Shown one piece after another: positions 9,417 through 17,318 of a stretch of 42,945 nucleotides of DNA. The stretch covers positions 1 to 42,945 of the forward strand of contig DFLL01000006.1 in the NCBI GenBank assembly GCA_002375205.1, given 5' to 3'. The position numbers and the translations under genes were made by a program. The first letter of the stretch is position 1, and each line of letters opens with the position of its first letter. Below the pieces are notes generated by a model. The model made no database searches and had not been told where the DNA came from. It worked only from the letters and a program-made list of their open reading frames with translations. Source of the stretch: Caryophanales bacterium UBA3620 (GTDB taxonomy: Bacteria; Bacillota_I; Bacilli_A; RF39; UBA660).

Positions 9417-10109
9417 ATGACTAAAAAAAAAGTTAAGGTTAGAGTTAAAAAAAGAAAGCTAAAGATAGGTAGAATTTTACTTTGCCTTTTAGTTTTTGTT
9501 TTAATTGGTGTGTTTTTCTATTTTATTAGAAAATTACCAATTAAAAACATTTATATTATTGGTAATAATATTGTACCGGAAAGTGATATTTTAGATTTAT
9601 CGGGTATCAAGAATTATCCTTCGTTTATAGATACTTCTAGTAGTAAAATTATAAAGAATATAAAGACAAATGAATATATTAAAGATGTTAAAGTAGAAAA
9701 AAAAATATGGGGAAAAATTTATATTTATATTGAAGAAGAAAAGATATTATGTAGTTATAATGATAAAATATTACTTGGTGATTCAACACTAGTAGATAAT
9801 ACTTATAATATATATAGTTATCCGACTTTAATATCAGATATTACGGAATTATTTGATAAATTTGTAAACAAATTTAGTAAAGTTGATAGTAAGATCTTAT
9901 TTCAGATATCAGAAATAGAATATACTCCTAACGAAGTTGATAATGAAAGATTTAGTTTAATGATGGATGATGGTAATTTAGTCTATATTACTTTAAACAA
10001 AATTACTAAAATTAATAAATATAATAGTATCTATTCTAGCATGGAAGGTAAGAAAGGTATTGTATATTTAGATTCGGGTGATTATGTCGAAATTAAAGGA
10101 AATGAATAA
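9417..10109 (+). CDS. divIB: Cell division protein DivIB/FtsQ
   Basis: 230 residues. A very basic N-terminal cytoplasmic tail (KKKVKVRVKKRKLK) is followed by one membrane helix (about 20-40) and then a POTRA-like segment starting LPIKNIYIIGNNIVPESDI (about 43-62). This is the standard FtsQ/DivIB plan. The protein is a bitopic divisome member that interacts with FtsL and FtsB/DivIC. It lies directly after murB, a common arrangement. The length is near the short end of the DivIB family. Confidence 0.88.
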   Translation: MTKKKVKVRVKKRKLKIGRILLCLLVFVLIGVFFYFIRKLPIKNIYIIGNNIVPESDILDLSGIKNYPSFIDTSSSKIIKNIKTNEYIKDVKVEKKIWGKIYIYIEEEKILCSYNDKILLGDSTLVDNTYNIYSYPTLISDITELFDKFVNKFSKVDSKILFQISEIEYTPNEVDNERFSLMMDDGNLVYITLNKITKINKYNSIYSSMEGKKGIVYLDSGDYVEIKGNE

Positions 10110-10245
10110 TAGCAGTTGTTTTTATTTTTTATTTATTATATAATTTATAGTGTAAAGTAGAAAAGAGAAAAGTACTTTTTAAAGTTCTTAAATAAAAAAA
10201 CATGTGCGAAATATCTTTGACTATTTCTATTTATGGAGTGATTAA

Positions 10246-11775
10246 ATGATGATGAGATTAAGAAAAAAAATAGTATTTATAAGTTTATTAGCAGCGGTAA
10301 CTATATTATGCTCTATTAAATTATATGATACATATGCAATTGGAGAATTAGAAAATGGAAATGAATCATTTACTTTTACTCTAACGGGTGACACTACTGT
10401 AATAGTTCCAGCTTTGTCTAGCAAAACTGTATTATATCAAGTAAAGAATACTACAGATGGTATAATAAAGTATGGAGTTGGATATAATACTGATACTTCT
10501 CTTGATGTATTAGTTTATAAAAATTCACCTGATAGTGCTGAAGGAATACTTGCTATTGGTGATAATAAGTTTGTAAAGATAAGATTAGAGAATAATACAA
10601 ATAGTCCTACTAATGTAACATTATCAACTATTTTGGGGTATGAAAACGGAGGAGATTTAATTATATCATCTGGTACTAGTTTAGTTACAAGAATATATCC
10701 TTTTCCTGAGGTTGCATCAGTGTATATTTTATCTTTATTTGACTCTGATACTACTGCAACAAATAATAGTATACAGTATAAATATGATACAAATCATAAT
10801 TTAATGAAAGATAGATTTGGGTCTAATACTAATGATATAGATACAGGCAATATAAGATATTGGGGAGAAAATCCTAATAATTATGTATGGTTTGGTGAAA
10901 CATATAAAACTGCTTGTGCAGAAGAAGTATGTGGAACTGCAAGAGCTGCTGGTGATAAAAAACTATATCGAATAATTGGCGTATTTGATAATAAATTAAA
11001 GTTAATACAAAATGATTCTATTGGAACGTATTCATGGGATACATCTGCGACTGCAGTTAACTCAGGAAGAGGAATAAATCAGTGGGGTCCGTCACCACAA
11101 GATGGTTCAGGCTATAAAGGAGCAGATTTAATGAAATTATTAAATCCGGGTTATGAAGATAATGAGGATTTAAATAATAGTGGTGCAACTATTACTGTAA
11201 ATAATAGTTTATATTGGAATAGCGGTAATGGTAATTGTTATAAAGGAGCAAATAATGCTACTAAAGCATGTGATTTTTCTTCAACGGGATTATCTTCAAA
11301 TGTTAGAAATTTAATAGATGAGTCGACTTGGTATTTGGGTGGTGGAAGTAATATTTCTATATTTTCGAATCAAGCATATATCATGGAAAGAGATCAAAAT
11401 ATTGTAACTAATCCTACCGATGGTATAGATAGAACCGTAACGTGGTCAGGGAAAGTAGGACTGATGTATCCATCTGATTATGGTTATGCAACGGATTTTA
11501 GAATGTGCTCAAGCAGCTTAGGAGCGTATAGTTCTGCATTAAATTCATATGCTTGCAGAGTAAATGATTGGCTCTATAATGAAAAAGGGCAGTATGTTAT
11601 CACCCCATATGTAACTTATAATTTTATTGTGTGGCGTGTTGATCCAATGGGATATTTAGGCGGTGGAAATGGCGCATATGATGCAGTTACAGTGCAGCCT
11701 GTCTTTTATTTGAAATCTAATGTTATATTTAAATCTGGTAGTGGAACGGAGACAGATCCATATTTGATACAATAA
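10246..11775 (+). CDS. Large exported protein with a C-terminal domain shared with 26279-27925
   Basis: 509 residues. A basic N-terminus and hydrophobic segment (IVFISLLAAVTILCSIKLYD, about 9-28) act as signal peptide or anchor. The next 120 residues are beta-rich and Thr/Ser-rich. From about residue 165 a domain has the motifs NIRYWGENPNNYVWFG, LYRIIGVF..KLKLI, GINQWGPS, LLNPGYED, GLMYPSDYGYAT, VFYLKSNV and a Gly-Ser-Gly-Thr-Glu-Thr-Asp-Pro-Tyr end. The same motifs in the same order occur in the protein at 26279-27925, so they are paralogues. The W-R-I-I-G-V-F pattern recalls DUF6273-type extracellular domains, but I am not sure. Start ATG 10246 with GGAG. Cell-surface or secreted; function unknown. 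Confidence 0.8.
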   Translation: MMMRLRKKIVFISLLAAVTILCSIKLYDTYAIGELENGNESFTFTLTGDTTVIVPALSSKTVLYQVKNTTDGIIKYGVGYNTDTSLDVLVYKNSPDSAEGILAIGDNKFVKIRLENNTNSPTNVTLSTILGYENGGDLIISSGTSLVTRIYPFPEVASVYILSLFDSDTTATNNSIQYKYDTNHNLMKDRFGSNTNDIDTGNIRYWGENPNNYVWFGETYKTACAEEVCGTARAAGDKKLYRIIGVFDNKLKLIQNDSIGTYSWDTSATAVNSGRGINQWGPSPQDGSGYKGADLMKLLNPGYEDNEDLNNSGATITVNNSLYWNSGNGNCYKGANNATKACDFSSTGLSSNVRNLIDESTWYLGGGSNISIFSNQAYIMERDQNIVTNPTDGIDRTVTWSGKVGLMYPSDYGYATDFRMCSSSLGAYSSALNSYACRVNDWLYNEKGQYVITPYVTYNFIVWRVDPMGYLGGGNGAYDAVTVQPVFYLKSNVIFKSGSGTETDPYLIQ

Positions 11776-11861
11776 TAGTAGATAAAGTATAAATCTTGTA
11801 GATAATATGTGTTGTTTAAAAATGTATAGAAAAAATAATTGAAAACAGTTGAAATAATATT

Positions 11862-11945
11862 AAATATATGGTATTATTATATACGTTTGAAAGGAATAAT
11901 CCGCTTACTATAGGTAATGATTATTTGATAAGAAAGGAAGTGAAT
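11862..11945 (+). promoter_or_regulatory. rplS promoter and probable L19 leader RNA
   Basis: A TATTAT-type -10 lies near 11872-11881 and rplS starts at 11951. The leader carries a hairpin with outer stem AATAATC/GATTATT (about 11896-11902 with 11918-11924) and inner stem TTAC/GTAA. An autoregulatory L19 leader RNA is known in Firmicutes; I infer this is an example from its position and hairpin but cannot run the covariance model. The promoter-proximal part recurs at 15285-15330. Confidence 0.5.
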
Positions 11946-11950
11946 AGACG

Positions 11951-12301
11951 ATGGACATTATTGAAAAAATTACTTCTAAACAAATGAAGAAAGATTTACC
12001 AGATTTTAGAGTTGGTGATTCTGTAATAGTAGGATGCATTATTACGGAAACTAAAGGTGGTAAAGCTAAAGAGAGAGTCCAAGATTTTAAAGGTACTGTA
12101 ATTGCAAGAAAGGGTAAAGGAGTATCTGAAACATTTACGGTAAGAGGTGTATATTCAGGTGTAGGAGTTGAAAAAACATTCCATGTACATTCTAATAAAA
12201 TTGCTTACATTAAGATTGTTAAACCTGGTAAAGTTAGAAGAGCTAAATTATATTTCTTACGTAATAGAGAAAGTCAATTTAAGATTAAAGAAAGAAGATA
12301 A
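11951..12301 (+). CDS. rplS: 50S ribosomal protein L19
   Basis: 116 residues, the normal length. L19 sits at the 30S-50S interface. The conserved core FRVGDSVIVGCIITE (about 20-34), FTVRGVYSGVGVEKTF..HSNKI and the C-terminal KPGKVRRAKLYFLRNR are clear. The start ATG 11951 has AAAGGAAG 9 nt upstream. It is followed by a terminator that overlaps its stop, then lepB with its own promoter. In many Firmicutes rplS follows trmD, but here trmD lies about 28 kb away. Confidence 0.98.
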   Translation: MDIIEKITSKQMKKDLPDFRVGDSVIVGCIITETKGGKAKERVQDFKGTVIARKGKGVSETFTVRGVYSGVGVEKTFHVHSNKIAYIKIVKPGKVRRAKLYFLRNRESQFKIKERR

Positions 12302-12316
12302 TTTGTCTTCTTTTTA
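12291..12316 (+). terminator. Rho-independent terminator after rplS
   Basis: AAGAAGA (12292-12298) pairs with TCTTCTT (12306-12312) across the rplS stop codon and is followed by T's. Confidence 0.8.
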
Positions 12317-12317
12317 T

Positions 12318-12346
12318 TTGACTTAATATCTATAATTTAATATAAT
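12318..12346 (+). promoter_or_regulatory. lepB promoter
   Basis: TTGACT (12318-12323), a 17-nt spacer, then TATAAT (12341-12346). This is a near-consensus vegetative promoter with transcription starting about 12353, just before the lepB ribosome-binding site. Confidence 0.8.
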
Positions 12347-12368
12347 TATTATGTAAGAGAGAGGGAAT

Positions 12369-12878
12369 ATGATGAAAAAATTTATTAAAGAGGCTATACC
12401 TTATATTATTATAATAGTAGTAGTAGTAGTAATTAGAACTTTTATTGCTACTCCGGTTATTGTATCAGGAGATTCAATGAAACCTAATTTACATGATGGA
12501 GAAATGTTAATTGTTAGAAAGATTGGATATAATAGTAGTTCTATTAAAAGATTTGATATTGTTGTAGTTAAAGAGGGAAAAGAAGAAATAATTAAAAGAA
12601 TAATAGGATTACCTGGAGAACATATATCTTATAAAAATAATAAATTATATGTAAATGATGAATTAATAGAACAAGATTATAAATTTTATGATACGGAGGA
12701 CTTTAATTTAGAAGAAATATGTACCTGCTCTAGTATTCCTAATGGTAAATATCTAGTCCTAGGAGATAATAGGCCTATATCTAAAGATAGTAGAACTATT
12801 GGTTTAATAGATGAAAAAGATATTTTTGGAGAGGCTATTTTTAGGTTGTGGCCTATATCTAAACTAGGAGTTATTTAA
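12369..12878 (+). CDS. lepB: Signal peptidase I
   Basis: 169 residues, typical of Gram-positive type I signal peptidases. These cut signal peptides from Sec-exported proteins on the outer face of the membrane. One N-terminal membrane helix (about 10-27) precedes the catalytic Ser in SGDSMKP (about 34-40). The general-base Lys lies in KRIIGLPGE (about 76-84), and the box E region is LGDNRPISKDSRTIGLI. ATG 12369 is used (a second ATG follows at 12372) with GAGAGGG upstream. lepB usually sits next to rbgA in Firmicutes; here the two are split by about 12 kb. Confidence 0.96.
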   Translation: MMKKFIKEAIPYIIIIVVVVVIRTFIATPVIVSGDSMKPNLHDGEMLIVRKIGYNSSSIKRFDIVVVKEGKEEIIKRIIGLPGEHISYKNNKLYVNDELIEQDYKFYDTEDFNLEEICTCSSIPNGKYLVLGDNRPISKDSRTIGLIDEKDIFGEAIFRLWPISKLGVI

Positions 12879-12880
12879 TT

Positions 12881-13414
12881 ATGCATATTGATTTTACTTT
12901 AGAATATATCTTATCACAAATATTTACTATAGTTAGTTATGTTATGTTATGTTATACATACCAACTTAAAAGTAGAAATAAAATCTTAATAGTTAATTTT
13001 ATATCTTTAATAGCTACGGGAATATCATATTTACTACTTCATGCTTATTCGGGTTTAGCAATGGTAATAGTGGCTATAATTAGAAATATAATTTTTTATT
13101 ATGACAAAAATAAAGAAGAAAAGAAACATAATACTAAAGATATAATAATATTAGGAATATTATTTACTATTTCAATAGTCTTTGCTTATTTTACATATAA
13201 TGGTTTTCTTAGTTTAATGAGTGTTTTTGCTACGGTGATGTATACTTTTTCAGTATGGCAAAAGAATCCAACTATTTATAAATTTTTAGGTATTCCTATT
13301 GAAATAATATGGATAATTTATAATATATATATTAAATCAATATTTGGCATAATATTAGAAATATGTCTATTTATTTCCATTATTATTGGTATTCTTAAAA
13401 AGAATAAAAACTAG
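12881..13414 (+). CDS. YgjV-like integral membrane protein
   Basis: 177 residues, almost entirely hydrophobic, with about six membrane helices. The pattern (an N-terminal helix with SYVMLCYTYQLKSRNKIL, then short loops, IIRNIIFYY and a later VWQKNPTIYKFLGIPIEIIW) fits the YgjV family of inner-membrane proteins of unknown function. It starts 2 nt after lepB, so it is probably transcribed from the lepB promoter. No R repeat is seen on either side, so I do not count it as part of the cassette array. It may still be an accessory gene inserted between lepB and rbgA. Confidence 0.7.
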   Translation: MHIDFTLEYILSQIFTIVSYVMLCYTYQLKSRNKILIVNFISLIATGISYLLLHAYSGLAMVIVAIIRNIIFYYDKNKEEKKHNTKDIIILGILFTISIVFAYFTYNGFLSLMSVFATVMYTFSVWQKNPTIYKFLGIPIEIIWIIYNIYIKSIFGIILEICLFISIIIGILKKNKN

Positions 13415-13439
13415 GCTTTAGAAAGGAAGATTATAGTAT

Positions 13440-13958
13440 ATGGAATTATTAGATGTTTATGATGATAAAGCTATAAAAACTGGTAAAGTGGTAGAAAGAG
13501 GTACTAATGATACTAATTTTAAAAGAGGAGAACATATAGCGGTAGCCATTATATATATTGAAAATGACAATAATGAATTCTTGATACAAAAAACTTCTAA
13601 GGAAAAAGGAGGATTATATTCTTCTGCTGGAGGTCATGTAAATCACAATGAAGAACCAATTGATACAATCAAAAGAGAAGTAAAAGAAGAATTTGGAATA
13701 GATATTAGTAATGATAATATTATTTCTTTAGGATATTTAGTCTATGATTTTCCAGTTAGATTTATCTTTTATTTGAAAAAGAATATAGATATTAATAAGG
13801 TAGTTTTACAGAAAGATGAAGTAGAAAGTGTATCATATATGAGTATTGATGAAATAAGGGATATTATTGATAAAGGTTTAATGCATAATGCTCACGCTAA
13901 AGTATTAGAAAAAGTATTAGAAAAAGTATTAGAATATAAAAGGGATTTTAATATTTAA
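13440..13958 (+). CDS. Nudix hydrolase
   Basis: 172 residues. The Nudix box is intact as GGHVNHNEEPIDTIKREVKEEFGI at about 67-90 (written as GGHVNHNEEPIDTIKREVK then EEFGI), with the metal-binding REVKEE core. Nudix enzymes hydrolyse nucleoside diphosphates linked to another group. The N-terminal MELLDVYDD...TGK is typical of isopentenyl-diphosphate-isomerase-like or general Nudix proteins, so the substrate is unknown. Near the C-terminus, tandem 15-nt units (13903-13938) encode repeated VLEK, a possible slippage product. AGAAAGGAAG lies upstream of ATG 13440. Confidence 0.88.
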   Translation: MELLDVYDDKAIKTGKVVERGTNDTNFKRGEHIAVAIIYIENDNNEFLIQKTSKEKGGLYSSAGGHVNHNEEPIDTIKREVKEEFGIDISNDNIISLGYLVYDFPVRFIFYLKKNIDINKVVLQKDEVESVSYMSIDEIRDIIDKGLMHNAHAKVLEKVLEKVLEYKRDFNI

Positions 13959-13975
13959 AAATAGGGGGAGATAAT

Positions 13976-14530
13976 ATGTCTCTTAAAGAACAAATTCAAA
14001 GTTATATACCATATAATGAGCAAGAAGAAAAAGATAAGGAACAATTCTTAAATTTTATTAATTGTTTTGATGATGTATTAACAAGAGAAAATACTATAGG
14101 ACATTTTACGGCTTCTGCTTTCATTGTAAATAAAAATAGAAATAAAATGGTTGTCATCTATCATAAGATAAATAATGCTTGGACTTATCCTGGTGGTCAT
14201 GCGGATGGTGAAGAAGATTTGTTATCAGTGGCAGTTAAAGAAGTAAAGGAAGAGACTGGATTAGATATTAAAGTATTAGATAATAATATATTTGCTATTT
14301 GGAGTGGTCCAGTAAAAGGGCATATTAAAAATGGTAAATATGTATCTTCACATCTACATTTTGATGTATTATATCTTATGGAAGCTGATGATTCTATTCC
14401 TTTAGTTTATAATAAAGATGAATCTAATGGTATTAAATGGATTTCTTTTGATGAAGCACAAAGTGATTCTATTTGGGAATTAGTTAGACCGATACATAAA
14501 AAATTAATTAAAAAGTTGATACAAAAATAA
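13976..14530 (+). CDS. Nudix hydrolase, second copy family member
   Basis: 184 residues. The Nudix box is intact: GGHADGEEDLLSVAVKEVK then EETGLDI (about 74-99), preceded by AWTYPGGH. It is a different protein from the Nudix gene just upstream (low similarity outside the box). The ribosome-binding site is AGGGGGAGA before ATG 13976. Its stop codon TAA (14528-14530) lies inside the first, degenerate copy of the R repeat that starts the cassette array, so the array's left boundary abuts this gene exactly as cassette genes abut their repeats. Substrate unknown. Confidence 0.88.
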   Translation: MSLKEQIQSYIPYNEQEEKDKEQFLNFINCFDDVLTRENTIGHFTASAFIVNKNRNKMVVIYHKINNAWTYPGGHADGEEDLLSVAVKEVKEETGLDIKVLDNNIFAIWSGPVKGHIKNGKYVSSHLHFDVLYLMEADDSIPLVYNKDESNGIKWISFDEAQSDSIWELVRPIHKKLIKKLIQK

Positions 14531-14566
14531 TGTAAACTGGTTGATAGTAAATAAGTCAAGACCAAG
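14522..14566 (+). repeat. Array junction 1: degenerate R with s1, left edge
   Basis: AAAATAATGTAAACTGGTTG (14525-14544 region) matches the 3' half of R. It is followed by GATAGTAAATAAGTCAAGACC, very like the s1 site of junction G (shared GTCAAGACCAA). It overlaps the Nudix stop. There is no long leader; the SDR gene's ribosome-binding site follows within 30 nt. Confidence 0.7.
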
Positions 14567-14588
14567 TGAAAATAGAGGAGTGATATAT

Positions 14589-15278
14589 ATGAATAAAATA
14601 ATAGTTATAACAGGTGGAGCAAATGGTCTAGGAAAGGAACTTGTTAAAGAATCTTTAAATAGAGGATTTTATGTATGTAATATTGATTTTGATAAGAATA
14701 GTATGCTTTTAATGGACAAAGAATATAAATGTAACTATAAAGGTTATATTGGAGATATTTCAGATGAAAAATTTATAAAAGAAACAATTGAGGATATCTC
14801 TAGTCTTGGCAATATTGAAATATTAATTAATTGTGCTGGTGAGCCTTCGTTTAAATTACCTACTAATTATACTAACGAAGATATTGATAAATGTTTTAAA
14901 GGACTTAAAGGAATGATTTTGTGTTCAACTGAAGTATTGAAAGTAAAGAATGAACAAAATATTAAAATAGTAAATATTATGTCTTCCGCTGCTCTTAGAG
15001 GAAATAAACAAGAAGCAGTATACTGTGCCACTAAATGGGGAGAAAAAGGGTATACTGAGAGTTTAAAAGCAGCATATAAAGGTACAAGCGTAAAAGTAAT
15101 AGGAGTATATCCAGGCGGTATAAATACAAACTTCTATAAAAATAGTAGGGATTATGTTTCGAAAGAGAAACAAGCATCCTTCATGAATCCCAAAGATGTA
15201 GCGGATATAATATTATCTAATATAATTAATGATAAAAATTTAACAGTAGCAGACTTAATTATTGAAAGAAATTCTTAA
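14589..15278 (+). CDS. SDR-family oxidoreductase (cassette 1)
   Basis: 229 residues, typical of classical short-chain dehydrogenases. The NAD(P)-binding motif TGGANGLGKEL is at about 8-18, NCAG is at about 80-83, the catalytic Ser lies in VNIMSSAAL, and the YxxxK pair is in YCATKWG (about 152-158). PGGINTNF follows, as in classical SDRs. Substrate unknown. ATG 14589 is chosen because AGAGGAGTG lies 6-9 nt upstream; an upstream TTG at 14541 would put translation inside the array repeat. It is the first gene of the array. Confidence 0.9.
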   Translation: MNKIIVITGGANGLGKELVKESLNRGFYVCNIDFDKNSMLLMDKEYKCNYKGYIGDISDEKFIKETIEDISSLGNIEILINCAGEPSFKLPTNYTNEDIDKCFKGLKGMILCSTEVLKVKNEQNIKIVNIMSSAALRGNKQEAVYCATKWGEKGYTESLKAAYKGTSVKVIGVYPGGINTNFYKNSRDYVSKEKQASFMNPKDVADIILSNIINDKNLTVADLIIERNS

Positions 15279-15547
15279 AAGAAATTAATATATGGAAGTA
15301 TTATATAATGCGTTTAAAAGGAATAATTATTAATAAGATTGGATTGTTAGCTTCAACAATCCAATGAACTAGTATTGAAATAAAAGGCAATTAAAAATAA
15401 ATAATTAATGTAAATAAACAATTTGTTGGGATTAACAAGTTATCAAAAATAGTCAATATTATTGTTAAAAAATAAGATTATAAACTACTAGAGTACTATT
15501 CAATGTTTCAATATATATATTGATTTAAGCAATAAAGTTGTGTTTGA
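15279..15547 (+). other. Gene-free stretch with rplS-promoter-like segment and hairpin
   Basis: About 270 nt with no gene. The part at 15285-15330 (TTAATATATGGAAG, then GCGTTTAAAAGGAATAAT) closely follows the sequence just upstream of rplS (11862-11901). After it comes a perfect 11-bp hairpin, ATTGGATTGTT (15338-15348) with AACAATCCAAT (15355-15365), loop AGCTTC and no T run. The rest is AT-rich with no recognised R, s1 or s2 site. Confidence 0.5.
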
Positions 15548-15778
15548 ATGTATGCATATTTTGATGAATTACTTGAAAGAATTAAGACAATTCGTGTAAG
15601 TGAAAGAATGGCTTATCAAACAATAACTGATTTATTTATTGCAACGTCTTCTGACTATAATTCTAAATCTGAAGAAGCATATACTTTCTTTAAAATAGTA
15701 CAAAATAAACTACATTATGCTATTAGTGGGCATACTTCAGCAGAACTAATTTATAGTAGGGCTGATTCAAATGAATAA
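15548..15778 (+). pseudogene. Fragment of a RhuM-family protein
   Basis: 76 codons whose product (ELLERIKTIRVSERMAYQTI, then TDLFIATSSDY, FFKIVQNKLHYAISGHTSAELIYSRAD) matches the inner part of RhuM-family 'virulence' proteins, which are normally 300 residues or more and often sit in mobile regions. Both the N-terminal half and the C-terminal end are missing. The reading frame stops exactly where the next R repeat starts (ATGAATAATG at 15771), so the 3' truncation coincides with the cassette junction. It has no good ribosome-binding site. I read this as a gene remnant. Recognition is from memory of the family, moderately sure. Confidence 0.6.
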
Positions 15779-15970
15779 TGAAAACAAAACTAATATAAAC
15801 TAGTTGTCTTGTATTTATGACACACATCACTTAAACCATTATTAAATGGTGGTTTAAAAGAACTGAGATCTTATAAATTTTAATAAAAAAAGAAGTAAAA
15901 AATGAAAGAATAAATTAAAAATTGTTCATTTTTGAGAGGAATTAGGGTACTGGCTTGTAACCTGCCGACA
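15771..15970 (+). repeat. Array junction A: R, s1, leader, s2
   Basis: R is at 15771-15803 (its Trp codon is TAG). s1 is CTTGTATTTATGACACACA at about 15808-15826. The leader has GAGATCTT, a hairpin AAAAATGAA/TTCATTTTT, and GGAATTAGGGTACTGG ending at about 15953. s2 is CTTGTAACCTGCCGACA (15954-15970). The S51 peptidase ribosome-binding site follows 30 nt later. Confidence 0.8.
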
Positions 15971-16014
15971 ATTGTTTTGAACATATTCTATATCAATAGA
16001 AAGAGGTGAAATAT

Positions 16015-16683
16015 ATGAAAAAATTAGTATGTATCGGTGGTGGAGAAATTCCAAGATATAAGAATGGTATTTTACTTCCATATGAAACTAAAGAGATAGA
16101 TCAAGAAATAGTAAAACTATCTAATAAAGAGCATCCTAAATTTTTATTTATTAGCATTGCTTCTTCTCATCCTGAAGAATATTTTGAAGGTATTAAAAAG
16201 GTTTATGAAGAACTAGGTTGTACAGTTTCACATTTAGATATAAGCAAGACATTTAGTGAATTAGAGCATGATATATTAAATACTGATATTATATATTTAG
16301 GCGGGGGAAATACAAAATATCTTTTAGATAAATTGAAAAGTACAGGAATTGATAAACTACTAATCAAAGCTTATAATTATGGAATTGTTTGTTCTGGGCT
16401 TTCTGCTGGTAGTTATTGTTGGTTTAATTGTAATTATGATTTAATTGAAGGAATGAATGTAATTAATGCAGTTAATTGTGTACATTATGATCACAAAGAT
16501 GAAATATCTAAAAATAAATTATATGATGTAGTAAAAGAAAAAAATATTATAGGTTATGCAATTGATAATCAAGTAGCTTTAGAATTTATTGATGATGATA
16601 TAAAAGTTATTAAAAGTAATGATACAAAAAATGCATATAGAATATCTTCTATTGATGGTAAAATAGTAGAAGAAAAAATGTAA
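16015..16683 (+). CDS. Peptidase S51-family protein (PepE/cyanophycinase-like), cassette 2
   Basis: 222 residues. The fold signature of the S51 family is visible: KKLVCIGGGEIP at the N-terminus, IIYLGGGNTKYLLDKL (about 90-105), the nucleophile elbow GLSAGSYCW (about 125-133; Ser in G-x-S-A-G), and a His in NCVHYDHKDE. S51 includes aspartyl dipeptidase PepE and cyanophycinase; the substrate cannot be assigned here. ATG 16015 is chosen because AGAGGTGA sits 6 nt upstream, rather than the in-frame GTG at 16006. It is the only gene of its cassette and is unlike the S51 gene at 19508 apart from family motifs. Confidence 0.85.
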   Translation: MKKLVCIGGGEIPRYKNGILLPYETKEIDQEIVKLSNKEHPKFLFISIASSHPEEYFEGIKKVYEELGCTVSHLDISKTFSELEHDILNTDIIYLGGGNTKYLLDKLKSTGIDKLLIKAYNYGIVCSGLSAGSYCWFNCNYDLIEGMNVINAVNCVHYDHKDEISKNKLYDVVKEKNIIGYAIDNQVALEFIDDDIKVIKSNDTKNAYRISSIDGKIVEEKM

Positions 16684-16690
16684 TAATAAA

Positions 16691-16782
16691 GGAGTTGATC
16701 CAAATGAATGAAAATAAAACGAATATAAACTGGTTGATAACAATTTAGTCAACACTAAAAATTTAATTGAGGAGAAAGTAAT
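16691..16782 (+). repeat. Array junction B: R with s1, short leader
   Basis: GGAGTTGATCCAA plus R with ATG at 16704 and TGG at 16731-16733. s1 is GATAACAATTTAGTCAACAC (16736-16755), an imperfect palindrome (GTTGA...TCAAC). No 150-nt leader and no s2: the next gene's GAGGAGA follows 15-20 nt later. Nearly identical to junction F. Confidence 0.85.
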
Positions 16783-17063
16783 ATGAAAATATATTATGGA
16801 TTAACTAATGAAGAAGTAAAAGAAAAAATGTTGATTTATACAGGTAAAAAAGAATTTGAACATAAAGGTGTTAATACTTCTTTAAATGGCTTAAAAAATT
16901 TATAAAAGATAATAAAATGGAATCTATAATAAAATATTATACTATATTAGATTCAAGCATTTTTAATATTGATAATACCATATTATTTGATGAGGAATAT
17001 GACATGATTGCTGTTAAAATTCCATTTGAGTTTGAAATAACAAATATAAATAAATTGTTTTAA
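16783..17063 (+). pseudogene. Frameshifted copy of the 93-aa cassette gene (cassette 3)
   Basis: Nearly identical to the intact gene at 20184-20465, but a run of seven A's there (after GGCTT) is six here (about 16893-16898). The shift brings a TAA after 42 codons. The few other differences include ACA for ATA (Thr/Ile) near the start and a TAA rather than TGA stop. The flanks on both sides are also the same up to the R repeats, so a whole cassette is duplicated. Function unknown. Confidence 0.85.
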
Positions 17064-17076
17064 AAAAGTATTAAAG

Positions 17077-17300
17077 TAGGTGAACAAGTATGAATAATGA
17101 AAATAAAACTAATATAAATTGTCTGGTGACACTTTTTGCAACACTTTCTAGAAATACTTATAAAATAAGGAATTTTGTGGATTGACATCTTACATATTTA
17201 ATATATAAAAATAACTAAAAATAAAAAAAATTGTAAAAACAGCCAAAAATAGTGAAAAATAGTGTTAGTATTTAGGGGTTGGTATTCCTGTGCAACACTT
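17077..17300 (+). repeat. Array junction C: R, s1, leader, s2 (divergent type)
   Basis: R has ATG 17090 and TGT instead of TGG at 17120. s1 is GTGACACTTTTTGCAACACTT-like at 17126-17146 and s2 is at 17281-17300 (ends TGTGCAACACTT). The shared right arm is TGCAACACTT; the left arms match only weakly. The spacing from the Trp codon to the CATCTTACAT block is 63 nt, as in the other long leaders. Confidence 0.75.
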
Positions 17301-17318
17301 ATAAAAAAGAGGTGAATT

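Noticed and set aside
13400..13440. Possible R-like AATAAAAACTA between the YgjV and Nudix genes
   Set aside because: Only a short AT-rich match with no TGG, s1 or leader; not enough to extend the array.
13903..13938. Tandem VLEK-coding repeat as a regulatory repeat
   Set aside because: It is only two to three units inside a coding tail, consistent with simple slippage.
14541..14588. Upstream TTG start for the SDR gene
   Set aside because: It lies inside the degenerate R/s1 site and has no ribosome-binding site; ATG 14589 has AGAGGAGTG.
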